Shown: in pieces, positions 55,150-64,000 of the stretch | Position numbering within the stretch: the first letter of the stretch is position 1 | Layout of the letters: each line of letters starts with the position of its first letter | Source: Forficula auricularia | Taxonomy: Eukaryota; Arthropoda; Insecta; Dermaptera; Forficulidae | DNA: 64,000 bases | Assembly: GCA_024734495.1 (NCBI GenBank) | Contig: JALMQS010000187.1 | Coordinates: forward strand, 19,855,086-19,919,085 | Direction of reading: 5' to 3' | Program-made: the position numbers and the translations under genes | Notes under the pieces: generated by a model | Seen by the model: the letters and a program-made list of their open reading frames with translations, nothing else | Told to the model about the DNA's origin: nothing | Database searches by the model: none

Positions 55150-56110
55150 TGAATTTATTAATCAACCAAATTAAGTTATCATATAAACCATTTATTTTAC
55201 ATGAATTTATGCATACATTGTTTTTGAGCTTCGACTCCGGAGATTACTTCTCCACCATCGAATGTCCTTGATCATCTTTTTAGTCCTTGTTTTTAATAAG
55301 AGGAAAACTAATTAAAGAAAAACCTCTTTTCCGATAATTATTCCAATTCCATTATTCATTCATGTCCCATGATCTCCAATCCAACTAATTTTTTTTTTAT
55401 AAATTTTATTAAACCAATTATTTTACATTAATTAATGTATACATTGTATTTTTAGCTTCGATTCCGGAGATTACTTCTCCACCATCGAGTGTCCTTGATT
55501 CATCTTTAGTCCTTGTTTTTAATAAGAGGAAAAAACTAATTAAATAAAAAAACCTCTTTTTCCGATAATTATTTACAATTCCATTATTCCTGTCTCCTCC
55601 AATCCAATTAAATTGTTTTTTTTGTTTTTGTTTTTATAAATTTTATTAAACCAATTATTTTACATTAATTAATGTATACATTGTATTTTTGCTTCGATTC
55701 CGAGATTACTTCTCCACCATCGAGTGTCCTTATTCATCTTTAGTCCTTGTTTTTAATAAGAGTGAAAAATCTAATTAGATAAAAAAACCTCTTTTCCGAT
55801 AATTATTTCAATTCCATTATTCCCAAATCAAGTCGATTGGTCCATTACCTCATCCTCATCATCCCTCCAATCCCAATTAAATTGTTTATTTTTTTGTTTT
55901 TTTTATAAATTTTATTAAACCAATTATTTTACATTAATTAATGTATACATTGTATTTTTGCTTCGATTCCGAGATTACTTCTCCACCATCGAGTGTCCTT
56001 ATTCATCTTTAGTCCTTGTTTTTAATAAGAGGAAAATCTAATTAGATAAAAAAACCTCTTTTTCCGATAATTATTTCAATTCCATTATTCCCCAATCAAG
56101 TCGATTGGTT
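55150..56110 (+). repeat. tandem array of about 230-bp units
   Basis: At least four copies of ATTACTTCTCCACCATCGAG-type sequence, at about 55240, 55465, 55700 and 55975. Each is followed by TTTAGTCCTTGTTTTTAATA and TTTTTCCGATAATTATTT and then TTTACATTAATTAATGTATA. Spacing is about 227, 234 and 275 bases. The hairpin GGAGATTACTTCTCC is a constant feature. Confidence 0.75.
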
Positions 56111-56159
56111 CGCAATTCCTCTCCTCAATCCCCATCTAAATTTGTTTAATTTTTAATAT

Positions 56160-56470
56160 ATATATATTATATATTAATATTTGCTATAACCTATTAGTGG
56201 GTTTTAAAATTAAAAAACAATTAATAAATAAAAGATAATTGAAAAAAATATAAAACAAACATTTTTATTGACATTTTTATCTATCAATAATTACTTTAAT
56301 TAAGAAAAGATAAATTAAGATGAAATTTGTCGAGGTCCAGACCTAGCCAGATCGTTTTCTAATCCTCAAAACTTGTTAATAGAATTTGTTTCATCAAAAT
56401 CGGTAGAGCCGTTTTCAAAATAAGACAACAAATATATATACTAAACAATTTTTGCTCGTTTAATAAGAGT
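56160..56470 (+). repeat. distant relative of the 51.5-kb repeat 3' end
   Basis: AATCGGTAGAGCCGTTTTCA and TTTTTGCTCGTTTAATAAGA resemble the ends of the 47705 and 51570 copies (AATCGTTAGAGCCGTTTT..., GCTCGTTTAATATAATAAG). Confidence 0.45.
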
Positions 56471-57709
56471 AGATACCTATACCTAATATATAACAGCATT
56501 TGTAAATAAATAATTCCTCGATGCAAAATTTAAGTGTAGGATTTGAATATGTATTCAGACCCCGCAACATTCTTGAACCCGGTCCCGCAAAAGGTTTTTA
56601 AATATTATAAAGATATTTAAAACGAAATTTTGTAAAGCAAACTTCAGCTGATTTTGGAATGCGCGATTGCGGCAGGTGTTCTAAGGCCAAATTAACATCA
56701 TCGGACCAGACACTCAGTAAATAAGTTCACGATTTTGTTACTTTTTTTCTTTCTCTCTCTCTTCTGTACCATACAATTTTTTTTTTAACACGCGGACAAA
56801 CCGATTAGAGCAGAATCGACCACATGCAGAAGTTTACTTTGGCCGAGTACTTAAACGGGTTTCGGCACTAGTCGAAGTGCAATCATCGTCCAGGCGAGAT
56901 TCTTATGGAAATCCAAACGCACAGAGCTATAAATTAACTGGAAACCATGACGTATTTAAATGAGCTGCTTGTAAGAGAGAGGCTTTTTATATCAGTTCGC
57001 AACTTCCAGTGAACGTCCATTTATCGGTATCGAGACAGGGCGTTAGTTCAAACCCGGAGACGACTTTTCAACGAGGCGTGAACACAACTCTGATTTATAA
57101 TCAAAAAGACATTTTTTTGTTTTTAATTTAATGGTCGAGATTTCGTTTTTTAAGGTGAGCACACTTTCTAAATGGGTGGCTGATGGAGTGTACCAGGCAG
57201 TGTGCCAAATTCAGTTAAGAGCTCTGATAGGCTTAATGATGGGGCGCCATTAATCACGGACCCCAAATGCCCTCGAGGGCAAACGGACATTTCTTAAAAA
57301 ATAAATACTTAAATACCACACCATCTGCCTATCAATCCAATTTCAAGTGACGGAATCGTTTAGTTATTTCAGCAAATAAACAAGAGGGAGATATATTTAT
57401 TTGATTAAAGAAAAATCTTCTAATAGCTTAATCTGAATGTTTGTGTAAATAAATATTCTAAATCAGTAAAATAGTGGAATTCCAATTTACTAGATAAAAA
57501 AAGGAGGTATAATTTTTAAATAGCAGGTAATTAAAAGGGAAAATTTATCGTTACAGTTATCACTCTATCGTTCTCATTCCAACCAAATTATTATCTCTAA
57601 TTAAATATCAAGGTAATTAAGCAATCAGAGTAAGTAATTTATCGATTAAAGAAAACCAATAATAATATCATCAACCACCAGCATTTTACCAATATCAACA
57701 AATTAATCA
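56471..57709. other. no gene recognised; less AT-rich island 56550-57290
   Basis: Several less AT-rich stretches (for example 56650-56720 and 57040-57290) are not repeats within this window. No reading frame with GT/AG borders or recognisable domain. They are candidates for conserved regulatory DNA in a long receptor intron. Confidence 0.4.
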
Positions 57710-58303
57710 AAAATTTCTCCCCGTAAACCTAAGAATGGATTCCAGTAGAGTTTTATACGCTGATTAACATGCAATTTCCCGATTTTTTACAACAGGTCAG
57801 AGTATTGAAATATTATCGGTCAAAATGACGAAGAAGGCCATTTTGACCTAATTTCGAATCCCATTAAATATTAAACAGAAATATTTGAAATCAAAATATT
57901 TTGTTGACGTAATAGAAAACAGCTTTCTCTTTGATTCTCAAATTACCACTTGTTTCTAGATCAATTAGAACTCGAGTTATAGCTAAAAAAACTAAGACCT
58001 TATGTTTTTATCTATGTTTATTATCCTTTATAATCACGTAGTTTTAGTTTTTTAGTTATAACTCAAGTTCTAATCGAGCTAAAAACAAGTGGTAATTTGA
58101 AAATCAAAGAATAAGCTTTTTCTATTACGCCAACAAAATATTTTGATTTCAAATATTGCCGTTTAATATTTAACGGGACTCGAAAATAGGTTCTCTTTTG
58201 ACCGATAATATCTCAAAACTCTGATGTGTTGTAAAATACATGATAATCAGCGTGTAAAACTCTACTGGAATCCATCGTTAGGTTTACGGGGAGAAATTTT
58301 TGT
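57710..58303. mobile_element. palindromic TIR element, copy 2 of 13947
   Basis: AAAAATTTCTCCCCGTAAAC at the left and GTTTACGGGGAGAAATTTTT at the right, centre near 58010; the arms share TTTTGTTGACGTAATAGAAA with 13947-14588. Confidence 0.65.
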
Positions 58304-58990
58304 ATAATATTGTTATCTGCAAAAAGGCAAGCTCAATCTGAAAAGTGAGTAGGTATTTTCAAGACCAGAGGCGTCAAGGGGGTAGCATCGTCATGACCCA
58401 GAGCCTCTGAAGGGGACCCGAGCTCACCAAATAAAATTAGAAAGGGAGGTTTCCTGTAAGAAGGGATGAGACAGAGCCTGATTACGATCGTTTTTCGATT
58501 ATTTTTGGCGTGACAACGTCTTTTAATTCGATGGAGCCGGCTGCACGATCGAAAAAACATGACTCATGAGGCGTTCCATTTAAGGCTTGAAGTGCAAGCG
58601 AGAGCGCGGAACGAGCGACAAAGATTGAGGCGGGCTTTTTAAAAGCTAGAGTTACAAAAATTTTAATGATGTTTCGAAATTTTAAATTTTAAATTTAAGA
58701 TTTATGAACAATAATTTAATCACAGTTTATTCTTATAATAAATTATTCAAAATTATTACTTTTTTACAACAAATTACAATTAAATTTGCAAAAATAATTA
58801 AGTAACTAATTTGAACAACAACTTTTATTCAGTTTACTTGCTGAAAGAAATAATGTCAATACAAAATTTATTATTATAAAATAATAAAATCAAAAATTAA
58901 ATTTTAACAGTCGAGTAGAAATTTAAACAATAAATTTTATTCAAGTATTTTTGTAAATTTAAAATGATTTTCTGAACGAAGAATTTTATG
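58304..58990. other. no gene recognised
   Basis: 58330-58640 is less AT-rich. The minus frame 58333-58560 begins with MFFRSCSRLHRIKRR but has no known domain and no exon borders. Confidence 0.4.
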
Positions 58991-58992
58991 AA

Positions 58993-59141
58993 AAAAATCG
59001 GTTGTCTGTAAAGTCGGTTTACTGACGATAGTTGAACGTGACAACGTCATAAGAAAATACTGATGGAATGGTATTTTCTTATGACGTTGTCACGTTCAAT
59101 ATCGTCAGTAAACCGACTTTACAGACAACCGATTTTTTTAC
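58993..59141. repeat. near-perfect 149-bp hairpin
   Basis: AAAATCGGTTGTCTGTAAAG at the left pairs with CTTTACAGACAACCGATTTT at the right. Arms of about 65 bases with one or two gaps meet at ATACTGATGGAATGGTAT near 59065. Confidence 0.85.
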
Positions 59142-59465
59142 AATATAATAAATATTTATAATTTTATAAAAAATATTTTAATAAATATTTAAAAAGAGGG
59201 AGAGGGGGCGATAAAATCTAACTCCGATGCCCGGGTAAGATCGCCCTGATCATGACGTGTGTTGATATTCAATGTAATGGGTAGTGGTAGTGGCCAGAAG
59301 GGTGAAGTTCACCGAGGTAATACAATCCCCTCCATGTATAAAACATCAAACCTCTTGGCGAAATTTAAAAAAATTAAATGTTTTAATAAGTTTGAATTAA
59401 AATTTGAATTTTATTTAAATCACACCTAATTAATTATAATTATTTATTGAACACGAACAAATAAT

Positions 59466-59518
59466 ACAATATAACTACGACGTTTCGATCGACTTATTCT
59501 GCGATCGTTCTCAAGTAT
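59466..59518 (-). ncRNA. variant hammerhead (U3/A8 core), complete
   Basis: The minus strand reads ATAC, TTGAGAA, one extra C, stem II GATCG/CGATC, GAAACGTC, GTAG. U replaces C3 and A replaces G8; all other core residues fit. Cleavage would follow C at 59469. Confidence 0.6.
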
Positions 59519-59549
59519 GAGCACCCACTCCGATTATAATAATAAGCCA

Positions 59550-59602
59550 TACTTGAGAACGATTCCAGAATAAGTCGATCGAAACGTCGTAGTTATATTG
59601 TA
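59550..59602 (+). ncRNA. variant hammerhead (U3/A8 core), stem II weakened
   Basis: ATAC, TTGAGAA, then GATTC opposite CGATC in stem II, GAAACGTC, GTAG. Same core change as its mirror partner; stem II has two mismatches. Confidence 0.5.
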
Positions 59603-59852
59603 TTATTTGTTCGTGTTCAATAAATAATAATAATTAATTATGTGTGATTTAAATAAAAATTCAAATTTTAATCAAATTAATTACAAAAATAAAAGCTTCA
59701 ACAGCTTCATTAATAAGTTTGAATTAGTTTCCAGTGACGGACTGGTAAATTATTATTATAGTATTTGGATGAGGCAGTCCAGATTCAAATAAGAGAAATT
59801 ATATCCAACAAGATGGCATTTATTAGAAAAACAACTTTTATCTCTCTTTATT

Positions 59853-59912
59853 GTTTTCCAAAGCCGACGTTTCGGAGGTTTTTCCCCTCCTTCTTCAGGG
59901 TTTTGAAAAGGT
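59853..59912 (-). ncRNA. hammerhead ribozyme motif, complete
   Basis: The minus strand reads TTTTCAAAACC, CTGAAGA (59898-59892), stem II GGAGG/CCTCC, GAAACGTC (cleavage at 59866), then GGCTTTGGAAAA. Stem I has two plus eight pairs around one mismatch. Confidence 0.75.
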
Positions 59913-60012
59913 CAATGAAGAAAGTACAAGGTGTCACTCACTCCCTTCTATCTCCATTTTCAGCATAATTTAGCGCTATGATGGAAAGTCACACCTTGTA
60001 TTTTCTTCATTG

Positions 60013-60075
60013 AACCCTTCAAAACCCTGAAGAAGGAGGGAAAACCCCACCGAAACGTAGGCTTTTGAAAACAAT
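60013..60075 (+). ncRNA. hammerhead ribozyme motif
   Basis: Stem I TTCAAAACC/GGCTTTTGAAA, CTGAAGA at 60027-60033, stem II GGAGG/CCACC with one mismatch, GAAAC at 60052-60056 followed by GTA. A at the cleavage position is allowed in hammerheads. Confidence 0.6.
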
Positions 60076-60299
60076 AAAGAGAGAAAAAGTTTTTTCTAAT
60101 AAATGACCTATCTTGTTGGATATAATTTCTCTTATTAGAATCTGGACTGCTCTATCCAAATCCTGTAATATTAATAATATAAATTTTTATATTAATTAAC
60201 TAAAGTTTTTAAGTGAAAGGAAACGGCAGTCAAGAAAAAAATTCTTCTTGATTTCGATAATTTTTAGTTACTTAATTTTTGGCTATTGATTAATAATGA

Positions 60300-60430
60300 T
60301 GAAAATTTGAATTTTTAGTTTAATTATAATTATTTATTGAACACGAATAAATAATACAATAAAACTACGACATTTCGATCGATTTATTCAGAGATCGTTC
60401 TCAAGTATGAGCATTGAGCACCCACTCCGA
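60300..60430 (-). repeat. single Penelope-like arm with U3/A8 core
   Basis: AATTATTTATTGAACACGAA and ATACAATAAAACTACGACAT match 59420-59475. The minus-strand core at 60412-60361 reads TTGAGAA, stem II, GAAATGTC: U3/A8 as in 59466, plus a C15.2-to-T change. Confidence 0.5.
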
Positions 60431-61436
60431 TTTTACTTTAACTGATTTTTGAAATCTTATTTTCTATTTTCAATATAGAAAAAATCTATAAACAATGGCT
60501 GGATTGTAAAAGATGAAACATTGGTGGGCGCGATAATTTTTTTTTTTTTTCTCTCTCTAAAATGTCAAAAGCGTTTTAAGACAATGTAGGCACATTGTCT
60601 ATGATGTTTACAAACGCTACAGACACTGGGTGGCTCGTGATTCATGATTCGTTGTCTGATTTAATCGGTTGCGTGATTATTTATAAGGTCTTTGCGCTTC
60701 TCGCGCGCGCTTTGCCACCTCGGTCCCCCCCGAACCCCCGCCTAAACCCCTTCTCTCCTTCTTAAGTCACGGACAAAGTAACCAAGAAGAAAAAAAAATG
60801 AGAAGTTAAAAAAGATGAAGAGTTAACGGAGATAATTGGGCAGGCAGGCAGCTCGGAACCTAAACTAACTAACGCCCCTATGACCCCCTCTCACCATTCA
60901 TCGATCTCAAATAGTCCCAACCAATGTGTAAATATTTGATTCCACCTACCGTGTTTTAATATAATTATACGCTTTATTTATTTTTGACATGAGCATTAAT
61001 GTTTTGAAAAATTAATAATGCCTTCATGCGGTTATAATGAGCATGAAACAATAGAATTATATTAATGGAACTCTTTTTCACCTTCATTATCACATCAAGT
61101 GCAAGTGGGGGGCCCTTATTTAAAATTAAATTAACATCAATGAAATTGAATCACAAAACAACAACAACAACAACAACAAAAAACAGTAACGCTTGAGGAA
61201 GAATGTTATATGACATGGAGAGATAAAGGGTTAATAATTTTTTACTGTATTACTTAAATGATCTCATATTATGACAATAATAAATAAAATCCCACTTTAC
61301 TTTGTTCACTTGCAGTCATGCTTTTGTGATTCGGACAATACTTAAAAAATAAATAAATAAAAGGTAGAGCCCTAATAATTAATGGTCCAACTCTCCAAAT
61401 CGTCCTGCACATGAATTTAATTTAAATAAGATTTGA
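60431..61436. other. no gene recognised; (CAA)n at 61157-61180
   Basis: A less AT-rich patch with CGCGCGC occurs at 60690-60760. It could be promoter-like but nothing supports a gene. A CAA microsatellite is at 61157-61180. Confidence 0.4.
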
Positions 61437-61563
61437 ATTTTTAGTGAAATCACACATAATTAATTATAATTATTTATTGAACACGAATAAATAATACAAT
61501 ACAACTACATTATTATTTATTTGTGTTTAATAAATAATTATAATTAATTATGTGTGATTTCAC
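61437..61563. repeat. Penelope-like foldback remnant, ribozymes lost
   Basis: AAATCACACATAATTAATTA and the mirror TAATTAATTATGTGTGATTT meet at CAACTACATTATTATTTATT. This is the outer part of the 59382 family with the centre deleted. Confidence 0.6.
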
Positions 61564-62389
61564 TAAAAAAGCAAATCTTAATAAAACTTATCACAAAAAT
61601 TGAAGCTTCAACATTATTAATTTTATTAATTTTCATAGATTTTATAATACAACAATTTTTCTTGAATATCATATGTGTGTATTTTTATTTTTATTACTGC
61701 CTAGCTAACAGGGTTTTAATTAGTATTAACAAAATTTTGTATTGGTGAAAAAATGAAATTTTAAAATTTTTTTCGACTCAAAAATCAAGTTCATCAAATA
61801 TGTACCTAGGTACTTTTAAAGGGCGTAATTAATATACTTTGATTTGATGGAGAGAGGGAGAAAAATTCATTCTAACTGATTTTCTTTTGAAAAAGTTATA
61901 TAATAATATTCTATGTACTAAATAATAATGTGTATGGAATTTATATTGTAATTTCATGGGAGGAGATATATATGATTGTTCACGTACATGTTGTGTGTAA
62001 ATAATTTTTTGCTCAACCATTTGACTGATATTTGTAAAATGAATTTGGAATTTGGGCTGTAATAGATAAATATACACCAAATCCCCCCACCCCGAAGTTT
62101 AGAAAGATATATATATATATATATATATATTTCAAAAAGTATTATTAATAATCAGTAATGAAGCTGTTGAAGCTTTTATTTTTGTGATAATTTGATTAAA
62201 AACTACGAGGTTTCGATCGGAGTGGGTGCTCATACAAAGAAAATACAAAACAAAAAGATAAATAAAAAAACTTTTTACATTTCATCATACTCATATAGGG
62301 TGGGGGAAGCATCACAAGAGACACAATCATGTTCAAACCTGTCGCGGCACGCTCGCTATTTGCCAGTAGCGCATCAGAACTGTCATTTA
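61564..62389. other. no gene recognised; (TA)n at 62108-62130 and a unit fragment at 62200-62235
   Basis: GAGGTTTCGATCGGAGTGGG at 62208 is a truncated piece of the 59382 family. The frames at 61554-61748, 61829-62080 and 62192-62464 are AT-rich chance frames. Confidence 0.45.
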
Positions 62390-62710
62390 ATAATTTTTTT
62401 CTCATTAATATATCAAAGAATAATTGATACGTCAACGAGAATTATTTTGACCGCGCTGATTTGAAATAGATATTTTTATTACTACTGAGGATTACGCTAT
62501 TGGAGTCTGCGGAGTATTATGTCTGGACCAAGAGAGAATAAAAGATGTGATCCACCTAGCTAAAATCCAACGTCATTTCGCGTATAGCCCGCTAGACATT
62601 CGGATGGATCACCAAGTGAATTTGAAATCTCAGATGTTATATATTCGATCTCCCAGTCCAGAGCGCTAGATCTATTAGCATGTATGTTAGATGCCTGCCA
62701 TTAATTAACC
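62390..62710 (-). repeat. uninterrupted relative of the 8170-8730 segment
   Basis: TCATTAATATATCAAAGAAT, GGACCAAGAGAGAATAAAAG and ATCTCAGATGTTATATATTC align inverted with 8170-8730, but without the hAT MITE at 8317-8540. Confidence 0.65.
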
Positions 62711-62795
62711 AAATGTTTTCCACATTTTCACTCAATATTTGGCAAAAATTCCCTACATAATCAAATGTGGAAAACATTGTGTCATTTAATAGCTT
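62700..62795. repeat. short foldback
   Basis: TTAATTAACCAAATGTTTTC at the left pairs with GAAAACATTGTGTCATTTAA at the right; imperfect arms of about 30 bases. Confidence 0.5.
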
Positions 62796-64000
62796 GTATA
62801 ATGGGAGCCCCTGCTATATAGACAACTAGTTTAGCAGATTAGTTAAGGGTATGCCGATCCTAAAAAATAAGGAGCAACCCATTCCCCATTTAATCCAATG
62901 CGAAACAGATAAAGTATTGGATCGGTTTCGAATTCAAAGGGTCCTCAGATAAAGACTACGGAACCCATGGTCTCAATCAAAGTCAGAAATTGTAGTATTT
63001 ATATAGGTTGAATTTTAGAACGTGACAGTTTTGCCAAAAATTACATAGGGTCTGATCCAGAGGCCAAAAGTGCGAATTTTTCGATTACTGCATGCAGATG
63101 GATGAATGTATGTATGTATGTATCTTGCCTTTTTTTTGTCCATAATTTTTCCCACACCGTTCAACCGATTAAAATGAAATTGAAAACCTACCATTACTTT
63201 ATGTAAAAGAGTTTAATCGGTTTTGAAATTTTGCCTACCGCAAAAATTTCAGTTTTATCAGAAAGAGTTTAGGCTAAAATCACTACGAGATAAAATCATT
63301 TTAACAAGACACTTGTTTGCTATCTAATTAAAATATACAAATAGTTTCGGTCTACATGTATGGTCTAATAATTCAAAATACCGAAACGTGCTTTTAAGAT
63401 AATTCTTTTAATAAATTATATAATTTAAAAAATATTTAATCGATTTTGAATTTTTGCATGGAGACAAGAATTTTAGTTTCATTAGGAATATCTTTCTCCC
63501 GGATCTTAGCCGGAGGTCTACACGCTAAATTATATACCCTGTTATAACGAATTTAGATTAGAACAAGTAAAATATAATCCAAAAAGAGGATTTATCAGAG
63601 GTAAAAGTAGAAATTATTCTTAGACATTTAATTGATAAAAAGAAAATAGTTCTACAACGATGCTTCATGGAGATAATAATAAAAAATTATGAACATTTTA
63701 CAAAAAAACAAAACAAAACAACAACTGTTATTCTCTGTTAACGAGCTATTCATAAATTTAAATGTGATTATACAAACTAACAAAATAATTATTCCTTTAT
63801 AGCTCTACTAAGTCAATATTTAGAAAAAAAGAACATGTCTACCTCTAGGCAAAGGAAATTAAATAATTTCCATGTTTATTTATTTAATAGATCGAGGTAA
63901 AAAACAAAATAAAGATGGCTGAAATATGCATAGGTATGTTGTTGTAAAAACTGTACTTGGGAGGTGAATTAAAAAAAAAGAAAAATACTTGTTCCCTAGG
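62796..64000. other. no gene recognised; (ATGT)n at 63103-63122
   Basis: AT-rich. No exon of the receptor or another gene was recognised up to the window end. Confidence 0.4.

Larger units (their letters stand above)
59382..59682. repeat. Penelope-like foldback with U3/A8 hammerheads
   Basis: TTATTTAAATCACACCTAAT at the left mirrors ATTATGTGTGATTTAAATAA at the right; centre near 59532. Each arm has a variant hammerhead pointing outward. Confidence 0.65.
59755..60180. repeat. Penelope-like foldback with two hammerheads
   Basis: ATTTGGATGAGGCAGTCCAG at the left mirrors CTGGACTGCTCTATCCAAAT at the right. Same ribozyme family as 2804-3140 and 19085. The frame 59765-59968 is arm sequence. Confidence 0.65.

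Noticed and set aside
58333..58560. Minus frame MFFRSCSRLHRIKRR as a possible first exon with signal peptide
   Set aside because: No hydrophobic signal, no donor site in phase and no resemblance to RYK 5' exons.
1..64000. CRISPR arrays, operons or bacterial genes
   Set aside because: Spliced exons, eukaryotic transposons and lack of packed open frames exclude a prokaryotic source; no regular spacer-repeat array exists.

Overview
This is a eukaryotic, very AT-rich and intron-rich window, most likely from an insect. The evidence is spliced minus-strand exons with GT/AG borders, no operon-like gene packing, and dense arthropod-type transposons (hAT, Tc1/mariner, pogo/Tigger, Helitron, a LINE tail, Penelope-like remnants). 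The species cannot be named from the sequence.

One gene is well supported. It is the 3' two thirds of a RYK/Derailed-type Wnt-receptor pseudokinase on the minus strand, in seven coding exons: 41107-40936, 39416-39218, 36303-36186, 31761-31395, 21598-21427, 18337-18201 and 16762-16651. Splice phases agree at every junction and give about 424 codons. They encode an extracellular stalk, one membrane segment, a Gly/Ser-rich linker and a complete kinase-like domain with the family-specific DNA motif in place of DFG. The 5' exons (signal peptide, WIF domain) were not found. They may lie unrecognised at 41-64 kb or beyond the window. A weakly supported plus-strand terminal exon with a poly(A) signal sits at the left edge (1-146).

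Nearly everything else is mobile-element sequence. Layout: 0.9-1.7 kb TIR element; 2.8-3.1 kb Penelope-like foldback; 4.1-5.2 kb hAT-like element carrying two inverted tRNA-like units; 6.2-9.1 kb interlocked inverted repeats with a clean hAT insertion; 10.2-11.8 kb Penelope-like LTR units; 12.2-13.3 kb mariner-type foldback; 13.5 kb Helitron; 13.9-15.9 kb foldback and Tc1-like remnants; 16.6-41.1 kb receptor gene with introns packed with repeats; 42.3-43.5 kb Tigger-like element with a nested insertion; 44.3-45.3 kb Helitron; 46.4-51.6 kb dispersed inverted repeats and a transposase relic; 52.7-53.7 kb nested mariner elements; 55.2-56.1 kb tandem array; 57.7-62.7 kb foldbacks and more Penelope-like units; 62.8-64 kb nothing recognised.

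The most striking observation is about twenty hammerhead-ribozyme motifs (CTGANGA, a hairpin, then GAAAC with a very short palindromic stem III), mostly inside foldback units. This fits the small hammerheads known from Penelope-like elements. Six copies in two unrelated units carry a paired core change, C3 to U with G8 to A, the exchange that would keep the tertiary 3-8 base pair. Several motifs lie on the sense strand of the receptor introns.
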